Below, piece by piece: positions 47,886 to 60,600 of a DNA stretch of 64,000 nt. The notes beneath the pieces were generated by a model. That model saw nothing but the letters and a program-made list of their open reading frames with translations, ran no database searches and was not told the origin of the DNA. A program made the translations under genes and the position numbers. The stretch spans positions 130,549,089-130,613,088 of the forward strand of contig NC_134364.1 in NCBI RefSeq assembly GCF_048569485.1. The letters are read 5' to 3'. Source of the DNA: Anomaloglossus baeobatrachus (taxonomy: Eukaryota; Chordata; Amphibia; Anura; Aromobatidae). Every line of letters begins with the position of its first letter. Position 1 is the stretch's first letter.

Positions 47886-49340
47886 ATCCCCCCCCTTACC
47901 CCGGATGTCACAGTCATTACCGCCCAGCCAGTCATTATCTTCCCTCGGACCCTGGATGTCCGTCATCACTCCGGGTGTCACAATCATTACTGGCCCCCCT
48001 ATTTAACCCTGTCAGTAGTTACTTGTCCCCACATCACCCCGTATGTCAGTTGTTAATGTCCCCCCATCAGCCTGGGTGACAGTCGCTACCTTCTCCCCAT
48101 CACTCCGTGTGTCAGTCGTTACTGTCCCTCCAGCACCCCGGGGTGTCAGTTGTTAATGTCCCCCACATCAGCCCTGGTGTCACAGTTGTTACCGCCCCCT
48201 CATCACCCCAAGTGACAGTTAGTACCTTTACCCCCTCACTCCGGGTGTCAGTCACTTCCTAGTGTGTCACAGTCCATACAGTCCCCCCATTAATCACCCG
48301 AGTATCTCACCGTCATTATCGTCCCCCTATTACCCTGAGTGTGTCACAGTCATTACTGTCCTCCATCACCCCGAATTTGTCAGTCGTTATCATCCCTCTA
48401 TCACCCGAGTGTGTCACGGTCGTTTCCATCCCGCCATCACCTCAGGTGACAGTTATCTTTGCCCCATCACCCTGAGTGTCAGTCGCTACCTTCCCCCTGC
48501 CCCTCAACCCAGGTATCACCGTCATTTAGCTTTCCCCATTACCCTGAGTGTGTCACAGTCATTACCTTCCCCCGGATCACCCAGTGTGTGTAGTCCTTAC
48601 CATTCCTCCATCAGACATCAGAGTGTGTCAGTCATTAATGTCCTCCCATCGCCCTGGGTGTCGGTCATTACTGTCCCCCCCCCCCATCACCCCAAAGGTG
48701 TTAGTTGTCGTTATCATCCCCCCCCCCCCCCCGAGTGTGTCAGAGTTTCTTGTACCCCCTCCATGACTTCAGGTGACACAGACGTTATCGTCCCCCCTTC
48801 ACCCTAAGTGTCAGTCACTACTGTCCCTCCATCACACCAAATGTGTCAGTCATTCTCGTGCCCCATCACCCTGGATTTCACTCATTACCATCTCCCCATC
48901 ACCTCAGATATCAATTAGCGTCCCCTCACCACCCCAGGTGACGCAATCATTACCGTCCCCCCTATTACTCCTGGTGTCAGTCCTTGCTGTATACCCATTA
49001 CCCCGGGAGTCAGATGCTACCTTCTCCCACCATCTGAGTGTGTCACAGTCAATACTGTCCCCCCTCATCACCCCAGATGTCAGTCATTACTGCCCCTCCA
49101 TCGCTCCCTAGTGTGTCACAGTTAATACCATCACCCCGAGTGTGTCACAGTCATTACCGTCCCTCCATCATCTCAAATTTGTCAGTCATTACCATCCCCC
49201 CATCACCTCGGTTGTCATAGTCCTTACCATCTCCTCATCACTTTAGGTGTAAATTACCGTCCCCCCTCTTCACCCAGGTGTCAGTCATTACTGTCCATCC
49301 ATCATCCGAGTGTGTCAGTCATTATCGGCCCTCTATCATC
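47886..49340. repeat. ~40-bp degenerate pyrimidine-rich minisatellite
   Basis: Strongly diverged units of about 38-42 bp contain GTGTCACAGTCATTACCGTC then CCCCCATCACCCCGA. The family returns at 49550-49835 after a stretch of the 39-bp family. Confidence 0.85.
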
Positions 49341-50662
49341 CCTTGGGGCCCTGTTTGGTAGACTTGGGCCAGGATTGTGGTGTGTGTCCTTGTGTGGTAG
49401 ACAGTGATCCAGATTGGGGTGTGTGTTCTTGTGTGGTAGACGAGGACCCAGATTGGGGTGTGTGTCCTTGTGTAGTAGATGAGGGTCTGGATTGGAGTGT
49501 GTCCATGTGGTAGATGAGGACCAGATGAGGACCAGGATAGGGGTATCCCCCCCATCACCCTAGGTGTCAGTCATTACTGCCCCCCCATTGCTCTTTAGTG
49601 TGTCACAGTTAATACCATCATCCCCAAATTTGTCACAGTCATTACTGTCTCTCTATCATCCCAAATGTGTCAATCGTTACCATTTCCCCATCACCTCGGT
49701 TGTCATAGTCATTACCATCTCCTCATCACTTTAGGTTTAAATTACCGTCCCCGGTCCTCATCCATGTGTCGGGCATTACTGTCCATCCATCATCCGAGTG
49801 TGTCAGTCATTATCATCCCTCTATCACCCTGTGTTTCCCTGTGTGGTTGACTTGTGCCCGGATTGGGGTGTGTATCCTTGTGTGGTAGACGAGGGCCCGG
49901 ATTGGGGTGTGTGTCCTTGTGTGGTATATGAGGGCCCGGATTGGAATGTTTTTTCCTTGTGTGGTAGATGAGGGCCAGGATTGGGGTGTGCTTCCTTGTG
50001 TGGTAGACGAGGGCCCGGATTGGGGTGTGTGACCTTGTGTGGTTGACTTGTGCCCGGATTGGGGTGTGTGTCCTTGTGTGGTATATGAGGGCCCGGATTG
50101 GAATGTATTTTCCTTGTGTGGTAGATGAGGGCCAGGATTGGGGTGTGCTTCCTTGTGTAGTAGACGAGGGCCTGGATTGGAGTGTGTCTCCTTGTGTGGT
50201 AGGCGAGGGCCCGGATTGGAGTGTGTCTCCTTGTGTGGTAGACGAGGGCCCGGATTGGAGTGTGTCTCCTTGTGTGGTAGGCGAGGGCCCGGATTGGAGT
50301 GTGTCTCCTTGTGTGGTAGACGAGGGCCCGGATTGGGGGGTATTTACTTGTGTAGTAGACGAGGGCCTGGATTGGAGTGTGTCTCCTTGTGTGGTAGGCG
50401 AGGGCCCGGATTGGAGTGTGTCTCCTTGTGTGGTAGACGAGGGCCCGGATTGGAGTGTGTCTCCTTGTGTGGTAGGCGAGGGCCCGGATTGGAGTGTGTC
50501 TCCTTGTGTAGTAGACGAGGGCCCGGATTGGAGTGTGTCTCCTTGTGTGGTAGGCGAGGGCCCGGATTGGAGTGTGTCTCCTTGTGTGGTAGACGAGGGC
50601 CCGGATTGGGGGGTATTTACTTGTGTAGTAGACGAGGGCCCGGATTGGGATGTGGATTTGCA
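49341..50662. repeat. 39-bp minisatellite interleaved with the ~40-bp family
   Basis: Units of 39 bp read TTGTGTGGTAGACGAGGGCC then CGGATTGG(A/G)GTGTGTCTCC. They form a small group (49345-49545) and a main group (49838-50662, about 21 units). Between them lies a copy of the older ~40-bp family, itself a duplicate of 49140-49330 at an offset of 488 bp. The 13-residue periodic frames (VVDEGPDWSVSPC) are artefacts. Confidence 0.9.
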
Positions 50663-51374
50663 CTAACATTCTAAGTGCTGGGTCTGTGCAGTGTACGGGG
50701 GTTGCATGGTGGTCCGGTGGTCAGTATCTACACAGCCTCTCCCCCTCTCATCTGCTTGTTTGCTCTCCCGCTTTTTCTGTTTTCCAGAGACCCCCAGCTT
50801 TGGCCGCCCGCAGACCCCTGCATGCTGACACTGCAGCTGTGGTTCAGGCAGCGTTGCGCCATGTTGCGGGGGTCCAGGGTCCTCTTTGTGGTGTCTCCTC
50901 GGGGGTCTGACTCAGCATCTTTCTATCACCCACACCCAGGATCTACTTCCCCCCCCCCCAATCCCCCCAAGTGGCGCCCCTCCCTGCCCCGTCTTATCAT
51001 CAGGGCCCCCTCCCCCGGCTGCAGAGCTTGCAATCTAGTGGAATGAGTGCAGTCACATTTCCCTTTTCTGCTCCCGGTGACGTGGCGGTCCGGGGGTTGT
51101 CAGGCTGTGGTCGTGGGGTGGTGTCAGCCCTCCGCCTCCCCCTTCACCTCTTTGTCTCTTGTGGGTAAACATAAGCTTTCTTGTGGATGGGTGCCAGCTT
51201 GGGGGGGGGCTGCCAATATCCGGGTGCTCTGTGCCAACAGGGCGTTGTGTGTACTTAGTCTACCTGCACCCCTTGCCTGGTGCTGGGGGAGAACTGGATG
51301 GAGGGGGCTGCTGCCGAAATTGTGTCTGCTGTGCAGATCAGCCCACTGCATCCCGGTAATAGTATTACATGTGT
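50663..51374 (+). other. Single-copy island with a candidate exon after a strong splice acceptor
   Basis: A strong polypyrimidine tract and acceptor (CTCCCGCTTTTTCTGTTTTCCAG) end at 50787. Downstream, two frames are open: RPPALAARRPLHADTAAVVQ and onward (phase 0, 40 residues to a stop), and DPQLWPPADPCMLTLQLWFR and onward (phase 2, about 85 residues to 51043). Neither was recognised. A donor was not decided. The acceptor quality makes an exon plausible on the + strand. Confidence 0.3.
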
Positions 51375-52690
51375 GGGTACAGGGGTCTTACACCTCAGGG
51401 TGCGGGGGTCCTCTACCTCTCACATAATTGGTTGTGGGGGTCCTCTACCTCTGACATATCTAGTTGTTTGGGTGTTCTTCTTAGAGCTCAGGGTGTGGGG
51501 ATCCTCTTACACATCTGGTTGTGGGGGTCTTCTTATATCCTCTTGCATCTTGGCAGGCGGGGGTCCTCTTACATCTTTAGAGGGCAGGGTTCCTCTTACA
51601 TCTTGGGGGGAAGCAGGTGTCCTCTTTGCAGCTCAGGGGGGCAGGGGTACGCTTAAATATCTTGGGGTGGGGGTCCTCTACCGCTCCTCCTGCAGGCTTC
51701 TTTTGGGGTGCGGGGAACCTCTTACATTCTGGGGGAGGTGCGGGGGTAGTCGAGGGTCCTCTTACATCTCTTGGGATTGGGCTCTCTACGCCTCCTCCGG
51801 CCGGCTTATATCTGGGTGTGGGAGTCCTCTGATATCTCTGTGGGTGGGAGTCCGCTACCCCCTCCGGCTGGCTTATATTGGGGCTCGGAGGTTTTCTTAT
51901 ATCTCTGGAGGTGGGGGTCCTCTAACCCTACTCCAGCTGGCTTATATTGGGGTTCGGGGGTCCTCTAACATCTCTGGGGGTGGGGGTCCGCTACCCCCCT
52001 CCAGCTGGCTTATAACTGGGTTTGAGGATCCTCTTACATCTCTGAGGTCCTCTTCCGCTACTCCGGCTGGCTTATATTGGGGTTTGGGGGGTCTTCTTAC
52101 ATCTCTGGGGGCGGGGGTTCTTTACCCGTCCTCCAGTTAGCTTTTATTGGGGTTCGGGGGTCCTCTAACATCTCTGTGGGTGGAAGTCCGCTACCCCCCT
52201 CTGGCTGGCTTATATTGGGGTTTGGGGGGCCTCTTACATCTCTGGGGGCAGGAGTCCTCTACCGCTACTCTGGCTGGCTTATATTGGGGTTCGGGGGTCC
52301 TCAAGTCTCTCTGGGGGCAGGCTTCCCCTCCTCCAGCTGGCTTATATTGGGGTTCGGGTGTCCTCTAACCTCTCTGGCGGTGGGAGTCCGCTATCCCCAT
52401 CCGGCTGGCTTATATTGGGGTTCGGGTGTCCTCTAACCTCTCTGGGGGTGGGAGTTTGCACCCCCATCTGGCTTATATTGGGGTTCGTAGGGCCTCTTAC
52501 ATCTCTGGGGGCGGGGGTTCTTTACCCCTCCTCCGGCTGGTTTATATTGGGGTTCGGGGGTCTTCTAACATCACTGGGGGTGGGGGGTTCTCTACCCCCC
52601 TCCGACTGGCTTATATTGGGTTGCGGGGGTTCTCTTACATCTCTGGGGATGGGGGTTCTTATATTGGGGTTTGGCCGAGGTCCCTCTTGG
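51375..52690. repeat. ~68-bp degenerate minisatellite
   Basis: About 19 units of 66-69 bp contain GGCTTATATTGGGGTTCGGG, then GGTCCTCTAACATCTCTGGG, then GGTGGGAGTCCGCTACCCCC. The left edge (51375-51650) is older and more decayed. Frames up to 286 codons are artefacts. Confidence 0.9.
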
Positions 52691-53956
52691 GCCCATTGCG
52701 CCCCTGCAGTGGGTGACCCTTGTTGCAGAGGGCCAGGTGGGGGAGGGGTGCTGGCTGCTATCTGTTGCGTGACGGGGGGTTATTCCGAGCCCCTGGATGG
52801 GAGCGGCAGGACAATCCGACCAAAGTCCTTGAAGCTGCGACCATAAAATAGGGCGCTCCGCCTGCTGCCCGCCGAGCTACTCCTGTCAGATGGGGGAGGG
52901 GGTCTGCATACACCTGGCACTGGCGCCCCACAGTGGTGGCCCTGAGAAGTGGGGACTTGTTAACCTTTCTGTGTCCATACAGTCCCAGTGCTGTGGGTGC
53001 CCCTGGCTCTCGGGTGAGTGGCCGCTCACTGGTGTCAGGGGACTCAGGTCCTGCTCTTGGTCTGGCAGTGATGTGGTTAAGTGAGGTTACGCAGCACCTG
53101 AGCTGTGCCGGGGCCTGTGCCAGCTGGCACCGCCCCAGGACCCGGTTAATACCCTGTGCCTGCTTGGCATTTTTCACCTCTTTGAATGGAGGGCGTTCCC
53201 GGATCTGCTGGCCCCGTTCTTGCCCTGCGGTGCCCCCTCCTATAATTACAGGGCAGATTCTGGTCATTAAGATTCCTGACCGGTGACTCGGGGACGGAGC
53301 CCTCTGCCCTGCGCCCGTCACTAGTTTTGCAGGAGCCTCCCTGACCCAGATACTGGAGGTGTCATGCAGGTGGCATCGGGGGGCCGCAGCGGTTCCTGGG
53401 GGGATGGCACAGGATCTGATGTACGGGGTGGAGTCTCTTACCGGCCGGCTGCCATGTTGTCTGCTCGTGGGGTGCAGGAGGCAGGAGGCACAGCATCCTC
53501 CGCACCTCGTACACAGCACACAGCAGGCGCCGCCCCTCCACCCCCACTCACCCCAACTTCAAAGGGGGAGCAGCTCGTCCTCCCATCACACTGCTGGGAA
53601 GTCTGTCTGTGGGCGGACGCCTGTGTGTCAGAAGGATTTTTGGGGTTACGTGAACCTGTCGTTTTTGTCTCTTTCACAGTGATCGGAGAGGTGAGGAGCT
53701 CACAGCTGCCGGAACGTGAGGACGAGGTGGAGGACGAGGCTGCCAGGACGTAACCCACAGGTACCAGGCGGAGTCCTTCCTGTCTGACATGTCAGGAGGC
53801 CATGTTGTGGCCGCCGGATGACACTCTCTCTGGCGCACTTTTCATTTTGTGACCCACCTGTGGTCTGTGTAACGGAGCGCCGTGTCTAATCTGTGTCATG
53901 TGTTTGGTGTGCCGTAAGGCCTGTGTCTGCTGTCTCTGCTGGGGTCCCTTACCGCC
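52691..53956 (+). other. Single-copy island with splice-like signals
   Basis: This is the longest non-repetitive stretch in the right half. A tiny exon-like unit lies at about 52982-53012 (TTTCTGTGTCCATACAG acceptor, CGG|GTGAGTGG donor). A second is at 53680-53760: acceptor TTTTTGTCTCTTTCACAG, 81 nt, donor CCCACAG|GTACCA. The latter can end a protein with IGEVRSSQLPEREDEVEDEA then ART and TAA at 53751. All three frames of that 81-nt piece contain a stop, so it is a terminal or untranslated exon if real. No gene was identified. Confidence 0.3.
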
Positions 53957-54606
53957 CTGGGTTGCCAGGGTCTCGTGCCTCCCCAGGTGGCCGGGGTCTC
54001 GTGCCTCCCCAGGTGGCCGGGGTCTCGTGCCTCCCCAGGTGGCCGGGGTCTCGTGCCTCCCCAGGTGGCCGGGGTCTCGTGCCTCCCCAGGTGGCCGGGG
54101 TCTCGTGCCTCCCCAGGTGGCCGGGGTCTCGTGCCTCCCCAGGTGGCCGGGGTCTCGTGCCTCCCCAGGTGGCCGGGGTCTCGTGCCTCCCCAGGTGGCC
54201 GGGGTCTCGTGCCTCCCCAGGTGGCCGGGGTCTCGTGCCTCCCCAGGTGGCCGGGGTCTCGTGCCTCCCCAGGTGGCCGGGGTCTCGTGCCTCCCCAGGT
54301 GGCCGGGGTCTCGTGCCTCCCCAGGTGGCCGGGGTCTCGTGCCTCCCCAGGTGGCCGGGGTCTCGTGCCTCCCCAGGTGGCCGGGGTCTCGTGCCTCCCC
54401 AGGTGGCCGGGGTCTCGTGCCTCCCCAGGTGGCCGGGGTCTCGTGCCTCCCCAGGTGGCCGGGGTCTCGTGCCTCCCCAGGTGGCCGGGGTCTCGTGCCT
54501 CCCCAGGTGGCCGGGGTCTCGTGCCTCCCCAGGTGGCCGGGGTCTCGTGCCTCCCCAGGTGGCCGGGGTCTCGTGCCTCCTCAGGTGGCCGGGGTCCCGG
54601 GCCTCC
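53957..54606. repeat. 26-bp minisatellite, nearly identical units
   Basis: About 25 units of CCCCAGGTGGCCGGGGTCTC then GTGCCT. Almost no differences between units except at the last two, so the array expanded recently. Each unit has a CAGGTG E-box. All frames are open with 26-residue periodicity, an artefact. Confidence 0.95.
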
Positions 54607-57600
54607 GCAATGTAGTTACAGACTCTATTATTACGCAATGTATAAGTGGTGTAGTAAGAATCCCGGTTATTACGTGGTGTATATATATAGTGTAGTTGCA
54701 TAACCCTGGTAATTACATGGTGTATACACGGTGCAGTTAATGAATCCTAGGTATTATGCAGTGTAGACACGTTGTAGAAATAGTCCTGGTTACTGTATAC
54801 GCTACAGTGTATACAGTGTGTAATTTCATAAGCCCAGTTACTACGCGGTGTATACTCTGTGTAGTTACAGAATCCCGGTTATTACGCGGTGTATACACGG
54901 TGTAGTTACAGAATCCCGGTTACTACGCGGCGTATACACTGTGTAGTTACAGAATCCCGGTTATTACGCGGTGTATACACTGTGTAGTTACAGAATCCCG
55001 GTTATTACGCGGTGTATACACTGTGTAGTTACAGAATCCCGGTTATTACGCGGTGTATACACTGTGTAGTTACAGAATCCCGGTTATTACGCGGTGTATA
55101 CACTGTGTAGTTACAGAATCCCGGTTATTACGCGGTGTATACACTGTGTAGTTACAGAATCCCGGTTATTACGCGGTGTATACACTGTGTAGTTACAGAA
55201 TCCCGGTTATTACGCTCTGTATACACTGTGTAGTTACAGAATCCCGGTTATTACGCTTTGTATACACTGTGTAGTTACAGAATCCCGGTTATTACGCTTT
55301 GTATACACTGTGTAGTTACAGAATCCCGGTTATTACGCGGTGTATACTCTGTGTAGTTACAGAATCCCGGTTATTACGCGGTGTATACACTGTAGTTACA
55401 GAATCCCGGTTATTACGCGGTGTATACACTGTGTAGTTACAGAATCCCGGTTATTACGCGGTGTATACACTGTGTAGTTACAGAATCCTGGTTATTACGC
55501 GGTGTATACACTGTGTAGTTACAGAATCCCGGTTATTACGCGGCGTATACACTGTGTAGTTACAGAATCCCGGTTATTACGCGGTGTATACACTGTGTAG
55601 TTACAGAATCCCGGTTATTACGCGGTGTATACACTGTGTAGTTACAGAATCCCGGTTATTACGCGGTGTATACACTGTGTAGTTACAGAATCCCGGTTAT
55701 TACGCTCTGTATACACTGTGTAGTTACAGAATCCCGGTTATTACGCGAGGTATACACTGTGTAGTTACAGAATCCCAGTTATTACGCGGTGTATACACTG
55801 TGTAGTTACAGAATCCCGGTTATTACGCTTTGTATACACTGTGTAGTTACAGAATCCCGGTTATTACGCGGTGTATACTCTGTGTAGTTACAGAATCCCA
55901 GTTATTACGCGGTGTATACACTGTGTAGTTACAGAATCCCGGTTATTACGCTCTGTATACACTGTGTAGTTACAGAATCCCGGTTATTACGCGAGGTATA
56001 CACTGTGTAGTTACAGAATCCCGGTTATTACGCGGTGTATACACTGTGTAGTTACAGAATCCCGGTTATTACGCGGTGTATACTCTGTGTAGTTACAGAA
56101 TCCCGGTTATTACGCGGTGTATACACGGTGTAGTTACAGAATCCCGGTTATTACGCGGTGTATACACTGTGTAGTTACAGAATCCCGGTTATTACGCTCT
56201 GTATACACTGTGTAGTTACAGAATCCCGGTTATTACGCTCTGTATACACGGTGTAGTTACAGAATCCCGGTTATTACGCGGTGTATACACTGTGTAGTTA
56301 CAGAATCCCGGTTATTACGCGGTGTATACTCTGTGTAGTTACAGAATCCCGGTTATTACGCGGTGTATACACGGTGTAGTTACAGAATCCCGGTTATTAC
56401 GCGGTGTATACACGGTGTAGTTACAGAATCCCGGTTATTACGCGGTGTATACACTGTGTAGTTACAGAATCCCGGTTATTACGCGGTGTATACACTGTGT
56501 AGTTACAGAATCCTGGTTATTACGCGGTGTATACACTGTGTAGTTACAGAATCCCGGTTATTACGCGGTGTATACACTGTGTAGTTACAGAATCCCGGTT
56601 ATTACGCGGCGTATACTCTGTGTAGTTACAGAATCCCGGTTATTACGCGGCGTATACACGGTGTAGTTACAGAATCCCGGTTATTACGCGGCGTATACAC
56701 GGTGTAGTTACAGAATCCCGGTTATTACGTGGCGTATACACTGTGTAGTTACAGAATCCCGGTTATTACGCGGTGTATACACTGTGTAGTTACAGAATCC
56801 CGGTTATTACGCTCTGTATACACTGTGTAGTTACAGAATCCCGGTTATTACGCTCTGTATACACTGTGTAGTTACAGAATCCCAGTTATTACGCGGTGTA
56901 TACACTGTGTAGTTACAGAATCCCGGTTATTACGCGGTGTATACACGGTGTAGTTACAGAATCCCGGTTATTACGCGGTGTATACTCTGTGTAGTTACAG
57001 AATCCCGGTTATTACGCGGTGTATACACTGTGTAGTTACAGAATCCCGGTTATTACGCTCTGTATACACTGTGTAGTTACAGAATCCCGGTTATTACGCT
57101 CTGTATACACTGTGTAGTTACAGAATCCCGGTTATTACGCGGTGTATACTCTGTGTAGTTACAGAATCCCGGTTATTACGCGGTGTATACACTGTGTAGT
57201 TACCGAATCCCGGTTATTACGCTTTGTATACACTGTGTAGTTACAGAATCCCGGTTATTACGCGGTGTATACACGGTGTAGTTACAGAATCCCGGTTATT
57301 ACGCGGTGTATACACGGTGTAGTTACAGAATCCCGGTTATTACGCGGTGTATACACTGTGTAGTTACAGAATCCCGGTTATTACGCTTTGTATACACTGT
57401 GTAGTTACAGAATCCCGGTTATTACGCTTTGTATACACTGTGTAGTTACAGAATCCCGGTTATTACGCGGTGTATACATTGTGTAGTTACAGAATCCCGG
57501 TTATTACGCGGTGTATACACGGTGTAGTTACAGAATCCCGGTTATTACGCGGTGTATACACTGTGTAGTTACAGAATCCCGGTTATTACGCGGTGTATAC

Positions 57601-60600
57601 ACTGTGTAGTTACAGAATCCCGGTTATTACGCTCTGTATACACGGTGTAGTTACAGAATCCCGGTTATTACGCGGTGTATACACTGTGTAGTTACAGAAT
57701 CCCGGTTATTACGCGGTGTATACACTGTGTAGTTACAGAATCCCGGTTATTACGCGGTGTATACACTGTGTAGTTACAGAATCCCGGTTATTACGCTCTG
57801 TATACACGGTGTAGTTACAGAATCCCGGTTATTACGCGGTGTATACACTGTGTAGTTACAGAATCCCGGTTATTACGCGGTGTATACACTGTGTAGTTAC
57901 AGAATCCCGGTTATTACGCTCTGTATACACGGTGTAGTTACAGAATCCCGGTTATTACGCGGTGTATACACTGTGTAGTTACAGAATCCCGGTTATTACG
58001 CGGTGTATACACTGTGTAGTTACAGAATCCTGGTTATTACGCGGTGTATACACTGTGTAGTTACAGAATCCCGGTTATTACGCGGTGTATACACTGTGTA
58101 GTTACAGAATCCCGGTTATTACGCGGCGTATACTCTGTGTAGTTACAGAATCCCGGTTATTACGCGGCGTATACACGGTGTAGTTACAGAATCCCGGTTA
58201 TTACGCGGCGTATACACGGTGTAGTTACAGAATCCCGGTTATTACGTGGCGTATACACTGTGTAGTTACAGAATCCCGGTTATTACGCGGTGTATACACT
58301 GTGTAGTTACAGAATCCCGGTTATTACGCTCTGTATACACTGTGTAGTTACAGAATCCCGGTTATTACGCTCTGTATACACTGTGTAGTTACAGAATCCC
58401 AGTTATTACGCGGTGTATACACTGTGTAGTTACAGAATCCCGGTTATTACGCGGTGTATACACGGTGTAGTTACAGAATCCCGGTTATTACGCGGTGTAT
58501 ACTCTGTGTAGTTACAGAATCCCGGTTATTACGCGGTGTATACACTGTGTAGTTACAGAATCCCGGTTATTACGCTCTGTATACACTGTGTAGTTACAGA
58601 ATCCCGGTTATTACGCGGTGTATACACTGTGTAGTTACAGAATCCCGGTTATTACGCGGTGTATACTCTGTGTAGTTACAGAATCCCGGTTATTACGCGG
58701 TGTATACACTGTGTAGTTACCGAATCCCGGTTATTACGCTTTGTATACACTGTGTAGTTACAGAATCCCGGTTATTACGCGGTGTATACACGGTGTAGTT
58801 ACAGAATCCCGGTTATTACGCGGTGTATACACGGTGTAGTTACAGAATCCCGGTTATTACGCGGTGTATACACTGTGTAGTTACAGAATCCCGGTTATTA
58901 CGCTTTGTATACACTGTGTAGTTACAGAATCCCGGTTATTACGCTTTGTATACACTGTGTAGTTACAGAATCCCGGTTATTACGCGGTGTATACATTGTG
59001 TAGTTACAGAATCCCGGTTATTACGCGGTGTATACACGGTGTAGTTACAGAATCCCGGTTATTACGCGGTGTATACACTGTGTAGTTACAGAATCCCGGT
59101 TATTACGCGGTGTATACACTGTGTAGTTACAGAATCCCGGTTATTACGCTCTGTATACACGGTGTAGTTACAGAATCCCGGTTATTACGCGGTGTATACA
59201 CTGTGTAGTTACAGAATCCCGGTTATTACGCGGTGTATACACTGTGTAGTTACAGAATCCCGGTTATTACGCGGTGTATACACTGTGTAGTTACAGAATC
59301 CCGGTTATTACGCTCTGTATACACGGTGTAGTTACAGAATCCCGGTTATTACGCGGTGTATACACTGTGTAGTTACAGAATCCCGGTTATTACGCGGTGT
59401 ATACACTGTGTAGTTACAGAATCCCGGTTATTACGCTCTGTATACACGGTGTAGTTACAGAATCCCGGTTATTACGCGGTGTATACACTGTGTAGTTACA
59501 GAATCCCGGTTATTACGCGGTGTATACACGGTGTAGTTACAGAATCCCGGTTATTACGCGGTGTATACTCTGTGTAGTTACAGAATCCCGGTTATTACGC
59601 TTTGTATACACTGTGTAGTTACAGAATCCCGGTTATTACGCGGTGTATACTCTGTGTAGTTACAGAATCCCGGTTATTACGCGGCGTATACACTGTGTAG
59701 TTACAGAATCCCGGTTATTACGCGGTGTATACACGGTGTAGTTACAGAATCCCGGTTATTACGCGGTGTATACTCTGTGTAGTTACAGAATCCCGGTTAT
59801 TATGCTTTGTATACACGGTGTAGTTACAGAATCCCGGTTATTACGCGGTGTATACTCTGTGTAGTTACAGAATCCCGGTTATTACGCGGCGTATACACTG
59901 TGTAGTTACAGAATCCCGGTTATTACGCGGTGTATACACTGTGTAGTTACAGAATCCCGGTTATTACGCGGTGTATACACTGTGTAGTTACAGAATCCCG
60001 GTTATTACGCGGTGTATACGCTGTGTAGTTACAGAATCCCGGTTATTACGCTTTGTATACACTGTGTAGTTACAGAATCCCGGTTATTACGCTTTGTATA
60101 CACTGTGTAGTTACAGAATCCCGGTTATTACGCTTTGTATACACTGTGTAGTTACAGAATCCCGGTTATTACGCGGTGTATACACTGTGTAGTTACAGAA
60201 TCCCGGTTATTACGCTCTGTATACACTGTGTAGTTACAGAATCCCGGTTATTACGCGGTGTATACGCTGTGTAGTTATAGAATCCCGGTTATTACGCGGT
60301 GTATACTCTGTGTAGTTACAGAATCACGGTTATTACGCGGTGTATACACTGTGTAGTTACAGAATCCCGGTTATTACGCTTTGTATACACTGTGTAGTTA
60401 CAGAATCCCGGTTATTACGCGAGGTATACACTGTGTAGTTACAGAATCCCGGTTATTACGCGGCGTATACACTGTGTAGTTACAGAATCCCGGTTATTAC
60501 GCGGCGTATACACTGTGTAGTTACAGAATCCCGGTTATTACGCGGCGTATACACTGTGTAGTTACAGAATCCCGGTTATTACGCGGCGTATACACTGTGT

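Noticed and set aside
53893-54703. Arg/Pro/Gly-rich frames of about 250 codons on both strands
   Set aside because: They arise from the near-identical 26-bp repeat, which is open in all frames.
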